From Acinetobacter lwoffii (GTDB lineage: Bacteria; Pseudomonadota; Gammaproteobacteria; Pseudomonadales; Moraxellaceae): DNA of 64,000 bases. The number at the start of each line of letters is the position of its first letter. The stretch's first letter is position 1. This document shows, piece after piece, positions 8,431-17,083 of this stretch. The position numbers and the translations under genes are program-made. The stretch lies in NCBI RefSeq assembly GCF_024129435.1, contig NZ_JAMXXN010000007.1, positions 62,001 to 126,000 of the forward strand. The letters run 5' to 3'. The notes under the pieces are model-generated. The model ran no database searches, was not told the origin of the DNA, and saw only the letters and a program-made list of their open reading frames with translations.

Positions 8431-8943
8431 ATGTCATTTCAAGATTTAGAAGTTGTACACGTCGTTGCCATGGATCAGCAGCGTTGTATCGGCAAGGGCA
8501 ATGACCTACCTTGGCATATCTCTGCCGACCTGAAACACTTCAAGGAAATCACCCAAGGCGGTGTGGTGGTGATGGGTCGCAAGACACTAGAATCGATGGG
8601 ACGTACCTTGCCTAAACGGGTGAATTGGGTCATTACCCGTGATCCAGACTGGGCATTTGCAGGCACCAAAGTCGCTTATAGCATTGAAGATGCGCTGAGT
8701 CAGGCCGTTGCAGATGTAAAGGCTTCAGAAAAACCCGAAACCATTTTCATCATTGGTGGCGGTGAAATCTTTAAACAGACCATGAATATTACAGACCGTC
8801 TGGAACTGACCCATGTCGAACTGGATGTACAGGGCGATGCCTATTATCCAGAGATTCCAGCGGAATTTAAAAAGGTCGCCGCCGAGCAACATATCGACGA
8901 CAAAACCGGCATTGCTTTTGAGTTCGCAACCTACAGAAAATAA
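8431..8943 (+). CDS. folA: dihydrofolate reductase
   Basis: FolA reduces dihydrofolate to tetrahydrofolate with NADPH and is the trimethoprim target. From the ATG at 8431, preceded by GAAGGA at a good distance, the protein is 170 aa; the frame is open to 8404 but lacks a better signal. Motifs: VVAMDQQRCIGKGNDLPW (N-terminal strand and Met20-type loop), the catalytic acid Asp33 in SADLKHF, VVMGRKTLESMGR for NADPH binding, and IFIIGGGEIF. It lies 200 bases downstream of thyA, separated by a palindromic repeat, and is followed after 20 bases by a DUF4105 gene. Confidence 0.96.
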   Translation: MSFQDLEVVHVVAMDQQRCIGKGNDLPWHISADLKHFKEITQGGVVVMGRKTLESMGRTLPKRVNWVITRDPDWAFAGTKVAYSIEDALSQAVADVKASEKPETIFIIGGGEIFKQTMNITDRLELTHVELDVQGDAYYPEIPAEFKKVAAEQHIDDKTGIAFEFATYRK

Positions 8944-8963
8944 AACCTATTTCTCATGAAAAA

Positions 8964-10016
8964 GTGATGATGCAGGGACGCGAATATATTTCCAGGCACT
9001 GGAGTCTGTGGCTGCTGGGCAGTCTGTTTACTTTATTCGTCATTCTGTCGAGTTTGTGGCTCAGCCTGATGCTTTGGGTGCATCAACCTATTGGAAAAAT
9101 CGGCAGCTTGATGCTGATTGGACTCTGGCTGACCTTTGCACTGGTCGTTCTCGGGATTTATTTCACCCGGCATCTGATCTCCCGCCAAGTCGATAGCGTT
9201 CTTTATCTTCTGGCCTTTTTGTTTTGTCTGCTGGGATATTTTAGTCTGGAAGCGCGTCAGGATCGGGAATGGAATCCTGAAGTTGCCCAGCTCTTGCATT
9301 ATGAGCAGCAAGGCGATCAGGTCACTTTGTACAATATCCGCAACTTTGACTGGCAGGCCGATGGTCGCTATATCGAACGCTGGGAAAGCCGTAGTTTTGA
9401 CCTGAATCAGATTACTGGCGTGAACATCATTACTTCCTACTGGATGGGGCCTAAAATTGCCCATACCTTGGTCAGCTTCGATTTTGCCAATCAAAAGCCA
9501 CTCACCTTCTCGATTGAAATCCGCAAGGAAAAGAATGAAGAATTTTCAGCAATTGGTGGCTTTTTCCGAAAATATGAACTGAGTCTGGTTGCATCAGACG
9601 AAAAGGATATTGTTTATACCCGCAGCAATGTCCGTGGTGAACAGGTCTATTTTTTCCCGGTAAAGATGCCGCAAGCTCAGGCTAAAGCGCTATTCAAGGA
9701 ATATCTGCGTCAGGCCGATGAACTGGCACAAAAGCCAAAATGGTACAATACCCTGACCAGTAATTGCACCACACTGGTCTTTGATATGGTTCAGGCGGTA
9801 TCGCAACAACAGCTACCCTCAGATTACCGACTGCTGGCCTCCGGCTATTTACCAAATTATCTCTATGACCTGAAAGTACTGGAACAGTCTTGGGATATGC
9901 GCACCTGGTATCAACGCGCGCATGTCAATCCACGGGTAGAACAGACCGCTAATCTCTCCAGTCAGGACTATTCAAGACTCATGCGACAAGGTCTACCGAA
10001 ACCAGACATGCGATAA
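8964..10016 (+). CDS. DUF4105-type membrane protein
   Basis: A 350-aa protein with three hydrophobic segments in the first 100 residues (about 14-38, 47-68, 75-94), then a soluble, probably periplasmic domain. The segment NIRNFDWQADGRYIERWESRSFDL and the later WYNTLTSNCTTLVFD (Cys268) are typical of the DUF4105 family, which has a papain-like NC-T motif and is thought to be hydrolase-like; no substrate is known to me. The frame starts GTG ATG ATG; the GTG at 8964 or ATG at 8967 or 8970 could initiate, and no strong ribosome binding site decides. It is 20 bases after folA and probably co-transcribed with it. Confidence 0.75.
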   Translation: MMMQGREYISRHWSLWLLGSLFTLFVILSSLWLSLMLWVHQPIGKIGSLMLIGLWLTFALVVLGIYFTRHLISRQVDSVLYLLAFLFCLLGYFSLEARQDREWNPEVAQLLHYEQQGDQVTLYNIRNFDWQADGRYIERWESRSFDLNQITGVNIITSYWMGPKIAHTLVSFDFANQKPLTFSIEIRKEKNEEFSAIGGFFRKYELSLVASDEKDIVYTRSNVRGEQVYFFPVKMPQAQAKALFKEYLRQADELAQKPKWYNTLTSNCTTLVFDMVQAVSQQQLPSDYRLLASGYLPNYLYDLKVLEQSWDMRTWYQRAHVNPRVEQTANLSSQDYSRLMRQGLPKPDMR

Positions 10017-10100
10017 CTGTGTAGCAAATCCACTTCAATAAAGATACAAAATCAACTGGAACCTTGATCATTTTTTTGTTTATATACAAATAGCTAGTCA

Positions 10101-10580
10101 ATGATCAGAGTATCTCTCATGCTAAAAAAATTAACTGCAATCGCGATTTTAGGCTCGGTTTTAACGGTCATGGGCTGCGAAACTGTGCCTAATACAGCCA
10201 CGACACAAACCGCGAATCATTTACAACTTTTGCAAAATCGTACCTGGATTGCGACCCAGATTGGCAATACTGAAATCAAGACTGCGCCAACCGCACGCAA
10301 TGTTCCGAGTCTGCAATTTGATGCCAGTACCCAGCGCGTTTCAGGTTCAGATAGCTGTAACCGGATTATGGGCAGCTACACAGCAGCGAAAGATACGCTG
10401 ACCCTGAGCCAGATGGCCACTACCCGTATGGCCTGTATGAACAACGATCAGCTTGATCAGAAATTTAATGAAGCTTTAGCCAAAGTGACGCATTATCAGG
10501 TATTTGCTAAAACCTTAAAATTACTGGATCGCCATGGGAATCTCTTGATCCAGCTAGAAAGTGCTGCTCAGCCGCGTTAA
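10101..10580 (+). CDS. META-domain (HslJ-like) lipoprotein
   Basis: A 159-aa protein with a lipoprotein signal peptide ending VMGC and a META domain: LQNRTWIATQIGN at its start, PSLQFDASTQRVSGSDSCNRIMGSYT and MATTRMACMN in the middle. META domains occur in HslJ (novobiocin resistance, heat-inducible) and in secreted proteins of unknown role; this one is probably anchored in the outer membrane. The start is either the ATG at 10101 or the ATG at 10119; the latter gives a more standard signal peptide (MLKKLTAIAILGS). A strong terminator follows. Specific function unknown. Confidence 0.85.
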   Translation: MIRVSLMLKKLTAIAILGSVLTVMGCETVPNTATTQTANHLQLLQNRTWIATQIGNTEIKTAPTARNVPSLQFDASTQRVSGSDSCNRIMGSYTAAKDTLTLSQMATTRMACMNNDQLDQKFNEALAKVTHYQVFAKTLKLLDRHGNLLIQLESAAQPR

Positions 10581-10591
10581 TACATCCCTAC

Positions 10592-10618
10592 AAAAAGCCT
10601 GTATGGACAGGCTTTTTT
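10592..10618 (+). terminator. intrinsic terminator after META lipoprotein
   Basis: AAAAAGCCTGT and ACAGGCTTTTT pair perfectly around ATGG, with a T-tract. Confidence 0.9.
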
Positions 10619-10690
10619 ATCTTTCATACTGATGAGCTGGAATTTAACCATCAGCCCAATTGAGTTATTTAATTGAATGAGGAATCAACC

Positions 10691-11215
10691 ATGCAACAGG
10701 CACTTTTCGGTGGGGGATGCTTTTGGTGTACTGAAGCCGTATTTTTACAGATCCAGGGGGTTCAGCAGGTCGTCAGCGGTTATGCAGGTGGTCATACGAC
10801 TGAGCCAAACTATGATGATGTCTGCGGAGGCAATACCGGCCATGCCGAAGTCATTCTGATCGATTTCGATGAAAACCAGGTTAACTATACCCAGTTGCTT
10901 GATGTATTTTTTGCGACCCATGATCCAACCACATTAAACCGTCAGGGCAATGATGTCGGCACCCAGTACCGTTCTGTGATTTATTATCTGAATGATGAAC
11001 AGCAGCAACAGGCGCAGCAGGCAATCGATGCTCTGAAAGCCGATGGCATCAATGTGGTGACTGAACTAAGCCCTGCTCCAACTTTCTATCCGGCGGAAGA
11101 CTATCATCAAAACTTCTTTGCCAAGAACCCGACCCAGGGCTATTGCAATTTTGCCATTCCGCCAAAATTGAATAAATTACGCAGCAAATTTACGACCCTA
11201 TTAAAAACCCATTAA
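10691..11215 (+). CDS. msrA: peptide methionine (S)-S-oxide reductase MsrA
   Basis: MsrA reduces methionine-S-sulfoxide in oxidised proteins and free form. From the ATG at 10691, with GAGGA 8 bases upstream, it is 174 aa; an upstream in-frame extension to 10673 has no advantage. The signature GGCFWC (catalytic Cys10, second Cys13) is followed by [11 protein letters not shown] and SGYAGG, then [23 protein letters not shown], characteristic of the family, and a C-terminal QGYCNF cysteine that can act as resolving residue. It is the short form without an MsrB fusion. It converges on exbD at a shared terminator. Confidence 0.96.
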   Translation: MQQALFGGGCFWCTEAVFLQIQGVQQVVSGYAGGHTTEPNYDDVCGGNTGHAEVILIDFDENQVNYTQLLDVFFATHDPTTLNRQGNDVGTQYRSVIYYLNDEQQQQAQQAIDALKADGINVVTELSPAPTFYPAEDYHQNFFAKNPTQGYCNFAIPPKLNKLRSKFTTLLKTH

Positions 11216-11236
11216 GATTCACGAAAAATGGGCATA

Positions 11237-11266
11237 AAAAAAGCGACTGCAATCAGTCGCTTTTTT
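11237..11266. terminator. bidirectional terminator msrA / exbD
   Basis: GCGACTG and CAGTCGC around CAAT, flanked by a 7-A run and a 6-T run, between convergent genes. Confidence 0.92.
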
Positions 11267-11278
11267 ACTCTCAGAATC

Positions 11279-11683
11279 TTAGTTATCGGTTGCAAAAGCA
11301 ATATCGCTGAGTCCGGCTCCACTCGCACGCGACATGACTTGCGCCACCGAGTCATAACGTGATTCTTTATCCGCTTTCAACACAATGGTCGGCTGACGTT
11401 CAGCTTGGCCCGCTTCATTAAAACGGGTTTCAAGCTGTTCCAGCGTCAGTACATCGCCATTCCAGGCAATGTCACCTTCGGCATTGATGCTGATCGTGAC
11501 ATTTTCAGGCGGCAGATCGATAATCTCCGCAGTGGTTTGTGGCAAGGTTAATGGAATTGATGGGTTCGCAACGGTCGCTGTCACCAGAAAGATGATCATC
11601 AATACCAACATAATGTCGATGAGGGGAATGAGGTTCATCTCATTCATGCCTACATCGTTGTCTTCACCCAGTTGAAAAGCCAT
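11279..11683 (-). CDS. exbD: biopolymer transport protein ExbD
   Basis: ExbD is the single-pass inner-membrane subunit that, with ExbB, uses the proton gradient to energise TonB. The 134-aa protein has the membrane segment LIPLIDIMLVLMIIFLVTATV (about residues 18-38) including the essential Asp in PLIDIM, followed by a periplasmic domain with TLPQTTAE and ITISINAEGDI-type strands and LKADKESRY. Its ATG overlaps the exbB stop by one base (TAATG), indicating translational coupling. It is the last gene of tonB-exbB-exbD. Confidence 0.95.
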   Translation of the reverse strand: MAFQLGEDNDVGMNEMNLIPLIDIMLVLMIIFLVTATVANPSIPLTLPQTTAEIIDLPPENVTISINAEGDIAWNGDVLTLEQLETRFNEAGQAERQPTIVLKADKESRYDSVAQVMSRASGAGLSDIAFATDN

Positions 11684-12306
11684 TAAGCTTGACCTCCCAC
11701 GAAACTCTGTTGTGTTACTTTTTCATCAGGCTTTTTTGCAGCAGATTCCTGTTGCAGCATGGTATCAATTAACAGACCGTGTGCCTGATCCTGTAACTCA
11801 TGAGCCAAGCCACGATTAGCACGTACACAGATGTTATAAGCCAGTACCGCAGGAATCGCGACTGCTAGACCTAAGCCAGTCATAATCAATGCTTCACCGA
11901 CTGGGGTTGCCACTTGTGCCAGACCAGCCTGACCACTTTTACCAACCGCAACCAGCGCATGAAAGATACCCCATACCGTACCGAACAAACCGACAAATGG
12001 AGAGATCGATGCGATAGTACCCAGAACTGATACACCTTTTTCGGCATTGGCTTTTTCTGCTGAAATCTGGCGTAACAGCGCCTGTTCTGCCACTGCCTTA
12101 CGCTGTTCAAAGCCCAAAGGAGCCAGTTTGGTTTTCAGTTGTTCCAATGCTTTAGATAACTGCGCATAGGCAATCTGTTTCAGTTGGCGAGTGCCCATCA
12201 AACGCAGCACAAAAATGGTCCATGTCGCAATCGACATTGCCAATAACACGAAATACAGTGTTTTACTGACTGCATCAGCGTGTTGCCAATAAACTGAAAA
12301 GTTCAT
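11683..12306 (-). CDS. exbB: MotA/TolQ/ExbB proton channel protein ExbB
   Basis: ExbB forms the proton-conducting pentamer of the Ton motor. I place the start at the ATG at 12304-12306 (MNFSVYWQHAD), which has AGGAG just upstream; the open frame runs back to 12414 only because it passes through the tonB coding region. The 207-aa protein has three membrane segments, the first near residues 15-38, and the conserved region GTIASISPFVGLFGTVWGIFHAL followed by PVGEALIMTGLGLAVAIPAVLAYN, typical of ExbB/TolQ. It lies 25 bases downstream of tonB and overlaps exbD. Confidence 0.95.
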   Translation of the reverse strand: MNFSVYWQHADAVSKTLYFVLLAMSIATWTIFVLRLMGTRQLKQIAYAQLSKALEQLKTKLAPLGFEQRKAVAEQALLRQISAEKANAEKGVSVLGTIASISPFVGLFGTVWGIFHALVAVGKSGQAGLAQVATPVGEALIMTGLGLAVAIPAVLAYNICVRANRGLAHELQDQAHGLLIDTMLQQESAAKKPDEKVTQQSFVGGQA

Positions 12307-12331
12307 ATTCGAACTCCTAATGGGTGAGCCG

Positions 12332-13099
12332 TTATTTAACCTGAAAATCGAAAGGCTGTTCCACACGGGTTGGATAAGCCACACCATTTTCAACATATTT
12401 GGTGAGTTGTGCACGACGTACCGCGGCTTCTACTTTGCGCGTTACCGCCGGGCTACAACTTGAATTTCGTGCAGTCGCAGAAACTACTTTACCCTGCTCA
12501 TTCGCTGAAACATCTACTACCAGTGAACAGGCTGATTTTAATTCACCTGCAGAGAGTGAGACTTTTGGTGAACGCTGCCAAGACACGCCCCCACCAATCG
12601 ATACACTTTTCGGGGATGGCAGCGCAGCAGGTGCTGGCGGTGCCACAGGCGCAGGTGGCGCGACTGGAGCAGGTGCCGGTTTAACTTTAGTTTCAGTGAC
12701 CACTGTCGGTACAACCGGACTTGGGGTTGGTTTTGCTTCAACTGGCGGTGCTTTAACCACTTTTGGCTCTTCAGCCTTTTTCACCTGCTCGATTTTTTCT
12801 ACTTTTTTCGGTGGTGGTGGCAGCGGTTTATCGACAATTTTGACTTCTTTTGGCTTAGGCGGCTCTTTTTGTGGCTCGGCCTTCGGCTTTGGCGGTAAAG
12901 GTTTTGGCGCTTCCTGGAGTTTTACAAAGCGCACTTTTAAGGGTTGCTTATCAATGGGTGCCAGCTCAGGTGCTTTCATCTGGCTGATCGCATATAACAC
13001 ACCCACATGCCCAACCAGTACAGCCGCTACGATAGAGATGACTTTCTTTTTCATCTGATTCGGTGGTGTAGGCATTTGGGGCGCAGCAACTTGACTCAT
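12332..13099 (-). CDS. tonB: energy transducer TonB
   Basis: TonB spans the periplasm and transmits ExbBD energy to outer-membrane receptors for siderophores, haem and B12. The 255-aa protein has an N-terminal membrane anchor (about residues 19-40), a long Pro/Lys- and Pro/Glu-rich periplasmic linker (about 65-165, with PKPLPPKPKAEP and repeated PAPVAPP), and a C-terminal domain ending YPTRVEQPFDFQVK, the TonB C-terminal fold. Two Cys residues in the C-terminal domain (CSLVVDV and SSCSPAV) may form a disulfide. The operon is preceded by a Fur-box-like palindrome, consistent with iron regulation. Confidence 0.93.
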   Translation of the reverse strand: MSQVAAPQMPTPPNQMKKKVISIVAAVLVGHVGVLYAISQMKAPELAPIDKQPLKVRFVKLQEAPKPLPPKPKAEPQKEPPKPKEVKIVDKPLPPPPKKVEKIEQVKKAEEPKVVKAPPVEAKPTPSPVVPTVVTETKVKPAPAPVAPPAPVAPPAPAALPSPKSVSIGGGVSWQRSPKVSLSAGELKSACSLVVDVSANEQGKVVSATARNSSCSPAVTRKVEAAVRRAQLTKYVENGVAYPTRVEQPFDFQVK

Positions 13100-13178
13100 T
13101 AAATCTATTACCTTGAGGAGATGATGTGGAACAAACTATCAAGCTCATCGGTTAGCACAATTAAAGTATGCCAATAAT

Positions 13179-13199
13179 AAATGAGAAGTGTTTTCATTT
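13179..13199 (-). promoter_or_regulatory. Fur-box-like operator upstream of tonB
   Basis: AAATGAGAA-GTG-TTTTCATTT, a 9+3+9 inverted repeat with one mismatch, 80 bases upstream of the tonB start. It agrees with the 17-base Fur core ATGATAATNATTATCAT at 12 of 16 defined positions. TonB operons are classic Fur targets. Not tested. Confidence 0.6.
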
Positions 13200-13243
13200 G
13201 CAACCGCTAATCCTACCTTTGACTGACTTTTTTTGCATCAAAA

Positions 13244-13274
13244 CAAAAAAGGCACACTAAAAGTATGCCTTTTT
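13244..13274 (-). terminator. intrinsic terminator after purU
   Basis: AAAAAGGCACACT and AGTATGCCTTTTT pair with one mismatch around AAA; the T-tract on the minus strand follows the purU stop. Confidence 0.75.
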
Positions 13275-13291
13275 AAAACTCAATGCAAGTC

Positions 13292-14158
13292 TTATTGGAA
13301 CACGACAGTCTTGTTGCCATCGACAATAATACGGTCTTCCAAATGCCATTTTACCGCACGGGCCAATACATTACGTTCTACGTCCTGACCGAGTTCACGT
13401 AACTGCTCAACAGTAAAGTCATGGTTCACGCGCTCCACATCCTGCTCAATAATCGGACCTTGATCCAGATCAGCAGTCACATAGTGCGCAGTTGCACCGA
13501 TCAGCTTCACGCCTTTTTCATAGGCCTGTTTGTACGGATTGGCACCTACAAAAGCCGGCAGGAAAGAATGGTGAATGTTGATCACTTTCATTTCCCACTT
13601 GCTGACAAATTCTTCATCCAGAATCTGCATATAACGCGCCAGCACCAGTAAGTCATTGCCCTGCATCAACTGGTCGATTTCTGCATAAGCTTCAGGTTTG
13701 TTGTCTTTGGTCACCGGCACAACTTCGAATGGAATGCCAAAATTTTCAACTGCTTCACGTAAAGTCTCGTGATTCGACACCACTTTGGTAATTTCACAAG
13801 GCAAACCACCACGCGCATGACGCCATAACAGCTCAAGCAAGGCATGATCGACTTTAGACACCAAAATACCGACTTTTTTCACGTCACTCACCAGAGCCAG
13901 ACGCCATTGCATGCCATAGCGTTCTGCCACATTCGCTGCAAAAGTCTGGGTAATACTTTCTTTGCGACTTTGCAGATTATCGAGTTCAAATTCAACGCGC
14001 ATGAAGTAACGTCCGCCCTGCGCTGCTGTCGCATATTGGTCAAGCGCAGTAATGTTGGCACCTTGATGATACAAGAAGCTCGAAACAGCCTGCACGATGC
14101 CCGGCTTGTCTTCACAAGTAATCAATAAACGTGCGGTGTTAGCAGTCGTCATATTCAT
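13292..14158 (-). CDS. purU: formyltetrahydrofolate deformylase PurU
   Basis: PurU hydrolyses 10-formyl-THF to THF and formate, balancing the one-carbon pool and supplying formate to PurT. The 288-aa protein has an N-terminal ACT domain (LLITCEDKPGIVQAVSSFLYHQGANI, residues about 11-36), which senses methionine/glycine in E. coli, and a C-terminal formyltransferase-like domain with NIHHSFLPAFVGANPY (catalytic His) and GATAHYVTADLDQGPIIEQD (catalytic Asp). The full family length is present. A terminator follows; the gene is divergently spaced from nothing upstream except the co-oriented TetR gene 47 bases away. Confidence 0.96.
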   Translation of the reverse strand: MNMTTANTARLLITCEDKPGIVQAVSSFLYHQGANITALDQYATAAQGGRYFMRVEFELDNLQSRKESITQTFAANVAERYGMQWRLALVSDVKKVGILVSKVDHALLELLWRHARGGLPCEITKVVSNHETLREAVENFGIPFEVVPVTKDNKPEAYAEIDQLMQGNDLLVLARYMQILDEEFVSKWEMKVINIHHSFLPAFVGANPYKQAYEKGVKLIGATAHYVTADLDQGPIIEQDVERVNHDFTVEQLRELGQDVERNVLARAVKWHLEDRIIVDGNKTVVFQ

Positions 14159-14205
14159 GTTGATTTAAGTCACTAATCAGTTAAATTAAAAATAAGCCGA
14201 GTATT

Positions 14206-14937
14206 CTAGCGCGTTTCTTGGATATTCTGAATAGTTTGTTCAGATTCAGAATCTTTAGATGACGACAGGCTGGCAAAAAGTTCCGAAGAGCCCAAACTAC
14301 TCAATAAACCTTCATAGGTTTGACGACTTTCACCACGTAAATACGCCCCTTCCAGGAATACCATTTGACGGAGTGCCTGCCAGACCCATTTTTCTTCCAG
14401 CGTATTGGAATCGGTTAAATGACCTGACATATACAGGAAGTTGGTCCAGTTGGTCAGCACAATCCACAGGTTAATAATCAGTGCTTCAATCTCTGAATCG
14501 GTCATGTCCATCAGGCCTGCATTAACAAAGCCTTTATAGATTTTCTGGCCCTGCTGCATCACCTGACCGGCAAAGCGTGGATACATCTTGCGAAAATCTT
14601 CGTTATTTTCTACCAGATGATAGACATCACGATGCAGGAAACGGTAAGCCCATAACTGGCTGCTCAGTACCTGAAAATAATGCACCTTGTCATTGGCATC
14701 CAGCGCACGGTCATCCGGCAGCGCCAGCATTTCCAGGGTCTGGTGCTGGTACTGTTCCATCAATTCTTTAATAATTTCATTTTTATTGCGGAAATGATAA
14801 TACAGGTTACCCGGGCTCATGCCGAGTTCAGCCGCAATGTGATTGGTGGTTACCGATCGTTCACCACGCTCGTTAAACAGCTGCAAACTGAGCTGCAAGA
14901 TACGCTCTTTAGTTTTTAAGGTTTTGGTTTGGGACAT
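14206..14937 (-). CDS. TetR/AcrR-family transcriptional regulator
   Basis: A 243-aa DNA-binding repressor type. The N-terminal helix-turn-helix reads KERILQLSLQLFNERGERSVTTNHIAAELGMSPGNLYYHFRNKNEI, a standard TetR_N domain; the rest is a helical ligand-binding domain with YRFLHRDVYHLVENN, resembling the TetR subgroup with a DUF-type C-terminal domain found next to aldehyde dehydrogenases. I start at the ATG at 14935-14937 (MSQTKTLKTKE); the longer open frame to 14988 uses weak starts. It is divergent from the aldehyde dehydrogenase gene, with a palindrome in the 115-base spacer that is a likely operator, so it probably controls that gene in response to an aldehyde or fatty molecule. Confidence 0.88.
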   Translation of the reverse strand: MSQTKTLKTKERILQLSLQLFNERGERSVTTNHIAAELGMSPGNLYYHFRNKNEIIKELMEQYQHQTLEMLALPDDRALDANDKVHYFQVLSSQLWAYRFLHRDVYHLVENNEDFRKMYPRFAGQVMQQGQKIYKGFVNAGLMDMTDSEIEALIINLWIVLTNWTNFLYMSGHLTDSNTLEEKWVWQALRQMVFLEGAYLRGESRQTYEGLLSSLGSSELFASLSSSKDSESEQTIQNIQETR

Positions 14938-14996
14938 CCTAAAATAACCATTCAGTTCATGCATTAGCAGGCTAACACACAAAGTCACTTGACTAA

Positions 14997-15014
14997 TTAG
15001 AGTATTTGCTCTAA
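14997..15014. promoter_or_regulatory. candidate operator between tetR and aldehyde dehydrogenase
   Basis: TTAGAG-TATTTG-CTCTAA, a perfect 6+6 inverted repeat, 39 bases before the dehydrogenase start and 60 bases before the regulator start. Its place in a divergent TetR spacer suggests the TetR binding site; untested. Confidence 0.5.
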
Positions 15015-15052
15015 AAATTAATTAATCGATTTTTGAATAATGGTAGTGCGGC

Positions 15053-16501
15053 ATGAACAGTCACACAAAAACAACATCAATGACACCACATTTTTTTGAT
15101 AGCCAATATCTGAATGAAGTCTTGGCGCAACAAAAACACGCTTATTTACACTACCCTCTGCCGACTGCAAAGGAACGTATCGATCGTTTAGCTCGACTTA
15201 AGCGTATCTTAGTTAAGTATCAAGATCAATTTGCTGACGCAATTAATCAGGACTATGGTAACCGTTCCATTGGGGAAACCAAGATTGGTGAACTGCTCAC
15301 CTGTCTGGAACATATTAAATATTACAGCAAAAACCTGACCCGGTGGATGAAACCTTCCAAGCGTCATGTCGGCATTATTCATCAGCCGGCCAAAGCCTGG
15401 GTGCAATATCAGCCTTTGGGTGTAGTCGGAATTATCGCACCGTGGAACTATCCGCTGTTGCTCTCGATTGGCCCACTAATTTGTGCCCTGGCGGCCGGCA
15501 ACCATGCCATGATCAAAATTTCCAGTGCATCGGCTGCCTTTGGTGAAGTTCTGGAAAAAGCCCTGGCTGAAGCCTTCCCTAAAGAATTGGTCGCTGTGGT
15601 GAATGGTGGCGGTGTGATTTCAGATGCTTTCTGTCGTTTGCCTTTCGATAAACTGATTTTCACCGGCTCAACTGCAGTCGGTAAAACCGTCATGGCAGCC
15701 GCTGCCGAAAATCTGGTGCCGGTGATTCTGGAACTGGGCGGTAAATCGCCGGTACTGGTGCATCCATCGATTGATCTGCGCGATGTCGCGCAGCGGATTG
15801 CGGTGGGCAAACTCTGGAATGCCGGTCAGACCTGTGTAGCGCCAGACTATATGTTCCTGCCTCTCGGAAAAACTGCCGAGTTCATTGATCACTTTAAAGC
15901 CTGTGTCGAAAGCATGTATCCGGATATCACCCATAATCAGGATTACACCTCGATTATTAATGTCAAACAATATAACCGTCTGCAAGGCTATCTGGATGAT
16001 GCGCGTGAACAGGGTGCGCAAGTCATTGAAATTAATCCGCGTAGTGAAAACTCGGCTGATCTGCGCAAGATTGCACCGACCATCGTGACCAATGTCACCC
16101 CGATGATGCAGATCATGCAGCATGAAATCTTTGGCCCACTGTTACCGATCATGGAATATGATCAAATTGACGATGTCATCGACTTTATTAATAGCCGTCC
16201 ACGTCCACTTGCTTTATACTACTTCGACTTTGATCAGGCGCGTGCCGATTATGTCGCACAGCGTACCCATTCAGGGCATTTCGGGCAAAATACGGTACTG
16301 ACCCATGTTGCGCAGGACGATCTACCATTTGGGGGTGTCGGTGCATCAGGTATGGGTAAATACCATGGCCCAGAAGGCTTCTTCAGTTTGTCGCATGAAC
16401 GCTCAGTAATGTCGAATCCAAAGCTGTACAGCTTGAAATACATTCTGCCACCGTTCAATAAACCGATTCACAAGCTGATTTCGAAGACACTTCTCCGCTA
16501 A
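15053..16501 (+). CDS. coniferyl aldehyde dehydrogenase-like NAD(P)-dependent aldehyde dehydrogenase
   Basis: A 482-aa class-3-like aldehyde dehydrogenase oxidising aldehydes to carboxylic acids. Visible motifs: PLGVVGIIAPWNYPLLLSIGP (cofactor binding), FTGSTAVGK, the general base Glu227 in LELGGKSP and the nucleophile Cys261 in AGQTCVAPDY, and NSRPRPLALYYFD and FGGVGASGMGKYHG near the C-terminus. The closest named relatives are coniferyl aldehyde dehydrogenases (CalB type), but long-chain or terpenoid aldehydes are equally possible. The hydrophobic/basic tail may touch the membrane. Divergent from the TetR gene, which likely regulates it. Start ATG at 15053; the next Met at 15080 is an alternative. 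Confidence 0.88.
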   Translation: MNSHTKTTSMTPHFFDSQYLNEVLAQQKHAYLHYPLPTAKERIDRLARLKRILVKYQDQFADAINQDYGNRSIGETKIGELLTCLEHIKYYSKNLTRWMKPSKRHVGIIHQPAKAWVQYQPLGVVGIIAPWNYPLLLSIGPLICALAAGNHAMIKISSASAAFGEVLEKALAEAFPKELVAVVNGGGVISDAFCRLPFDKLIFTGSTAVGKTVMAAAAENLVPVILELGGKSPVLVHPSIDLRDVAQRIAVGKLWNAGQTCVAPDYMFLPLGKTAEFIDHFKACVESMYPDITHNQDYTSIINVKQYNRLQGYLDDAREQGAQVIEINPRSENSADLRKIAPTIVTNVTPMMQIMQHEIFGPLLPIMEYDQIDDVIDFINSRPRPLALYYFDFDQARADYVAQRTHSGHFGQNTVLTHVAQDDLPFGGVGASGMGKYHGPEGFFSLSHERSVMSNPKLYSLKYILPPFNKPIHKLISKTLLR

Positions 16502-16556
16502 ATGATCAAGGCATGAGCTATCGATATAGTTGGTGCCGCATTTTGACGAAAATCGC

Positions 16557-16585
16557 TTGTCTTTTAAGCGCATTTTTGATATAAA
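16557..16585 (+). promoter_or_regulatory. sigma-70 promoter for rpmB-rpmG
   Basis: TTGTCT at 16557-16562 and TATAAA at 16580-16585 separated by 17 bases, about 80 bases before the L28 start. Good match to the sigma-70 consensus. Confidence 0.7.
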
Positions 16586-16666
16586 ACGCCCCTTGAATGA
16601 TTTCAATCCGTTTATTTTTGACTGGCCATACAGATTTGCTGTTGGCTAAATCAATGGAGTTACACC

Positions 16667-16903
16667 ATGTCTAAGGTTTGCCAAGTTACCGGCAAGCGTC
16701 CAGTCGTTGGTAACAACGTCTCACACGCCAACAACAAAACTAAGCGCCGGTTCGAGCCGAACCTGCATCACCACCGTTTCTGGTTAGAAAGCGAAAAACG
16801 TTTTGTACGTCTTCGTTTAACCACTAAAGGTATGCGTATTATCGACAAATTGGGCATTGAAAAGGTTGTTGCTGACCTACGTGCTCAAGGTCAAAAGATC
16901 TAA
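16667..16903 (+). CDS. rpmB: 50S ribosomal protein L28
   Basis: A 78-aa large-subunit protein: [35 protein letters not shown] in short form is diagnostic (the CQVTGK and [11 protein letters not shown] motifs). It ends with a basic helix. It starts after AATGGAGTTACACC, a good ribosome binding site, and is followed 12 bases later by rpmG, the conserved L28-L33 pair. Confidence 0.98.
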
Positions 16904-16915
16904 GGAGTCTGAACC

Positions 16916-17071
16916 ATGCGTGATAAAATTCGCTTAGTTTCTTCAGCTGGTACAGGTTATTTCTATACCACGACTAAGAACAAACGTACTATGCCGGAAA
17001 AAATGGAAATCAAAAAATTTGATCCAAAAATCCGTCAACACGTAATCTTCAAAGAAGCTAAAATCAAATAA
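16916..17071 (+). CDS. rpmG: 50S ribosomal protein L33
   Basis: A 51-aa ribosomal protein, [20 protein letters not shown] in its first part and [23 protein letters not shown] at the end (given here as separate motifs). The family is 50-55 aa. It lacks the paired zinc-binding cysteines of the C+ form, so it is the zinc-independent type. AAGGAG lies 9 bases before the ATG. Co-transcribed with rpmB and followed by a strong terminator. Confidence 0.97.
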
Positions 17072-17083
17072 TTTTAGTTTCTT

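Noticed and set aside
12399..13058. 219-codon Gly/Thr-rich plus-strand frame
   Set aside because: It is the antisense shadow of the Pro/Lys-rich linker of tonB; the Gly-rich composition is a mirror of the Pro codons.
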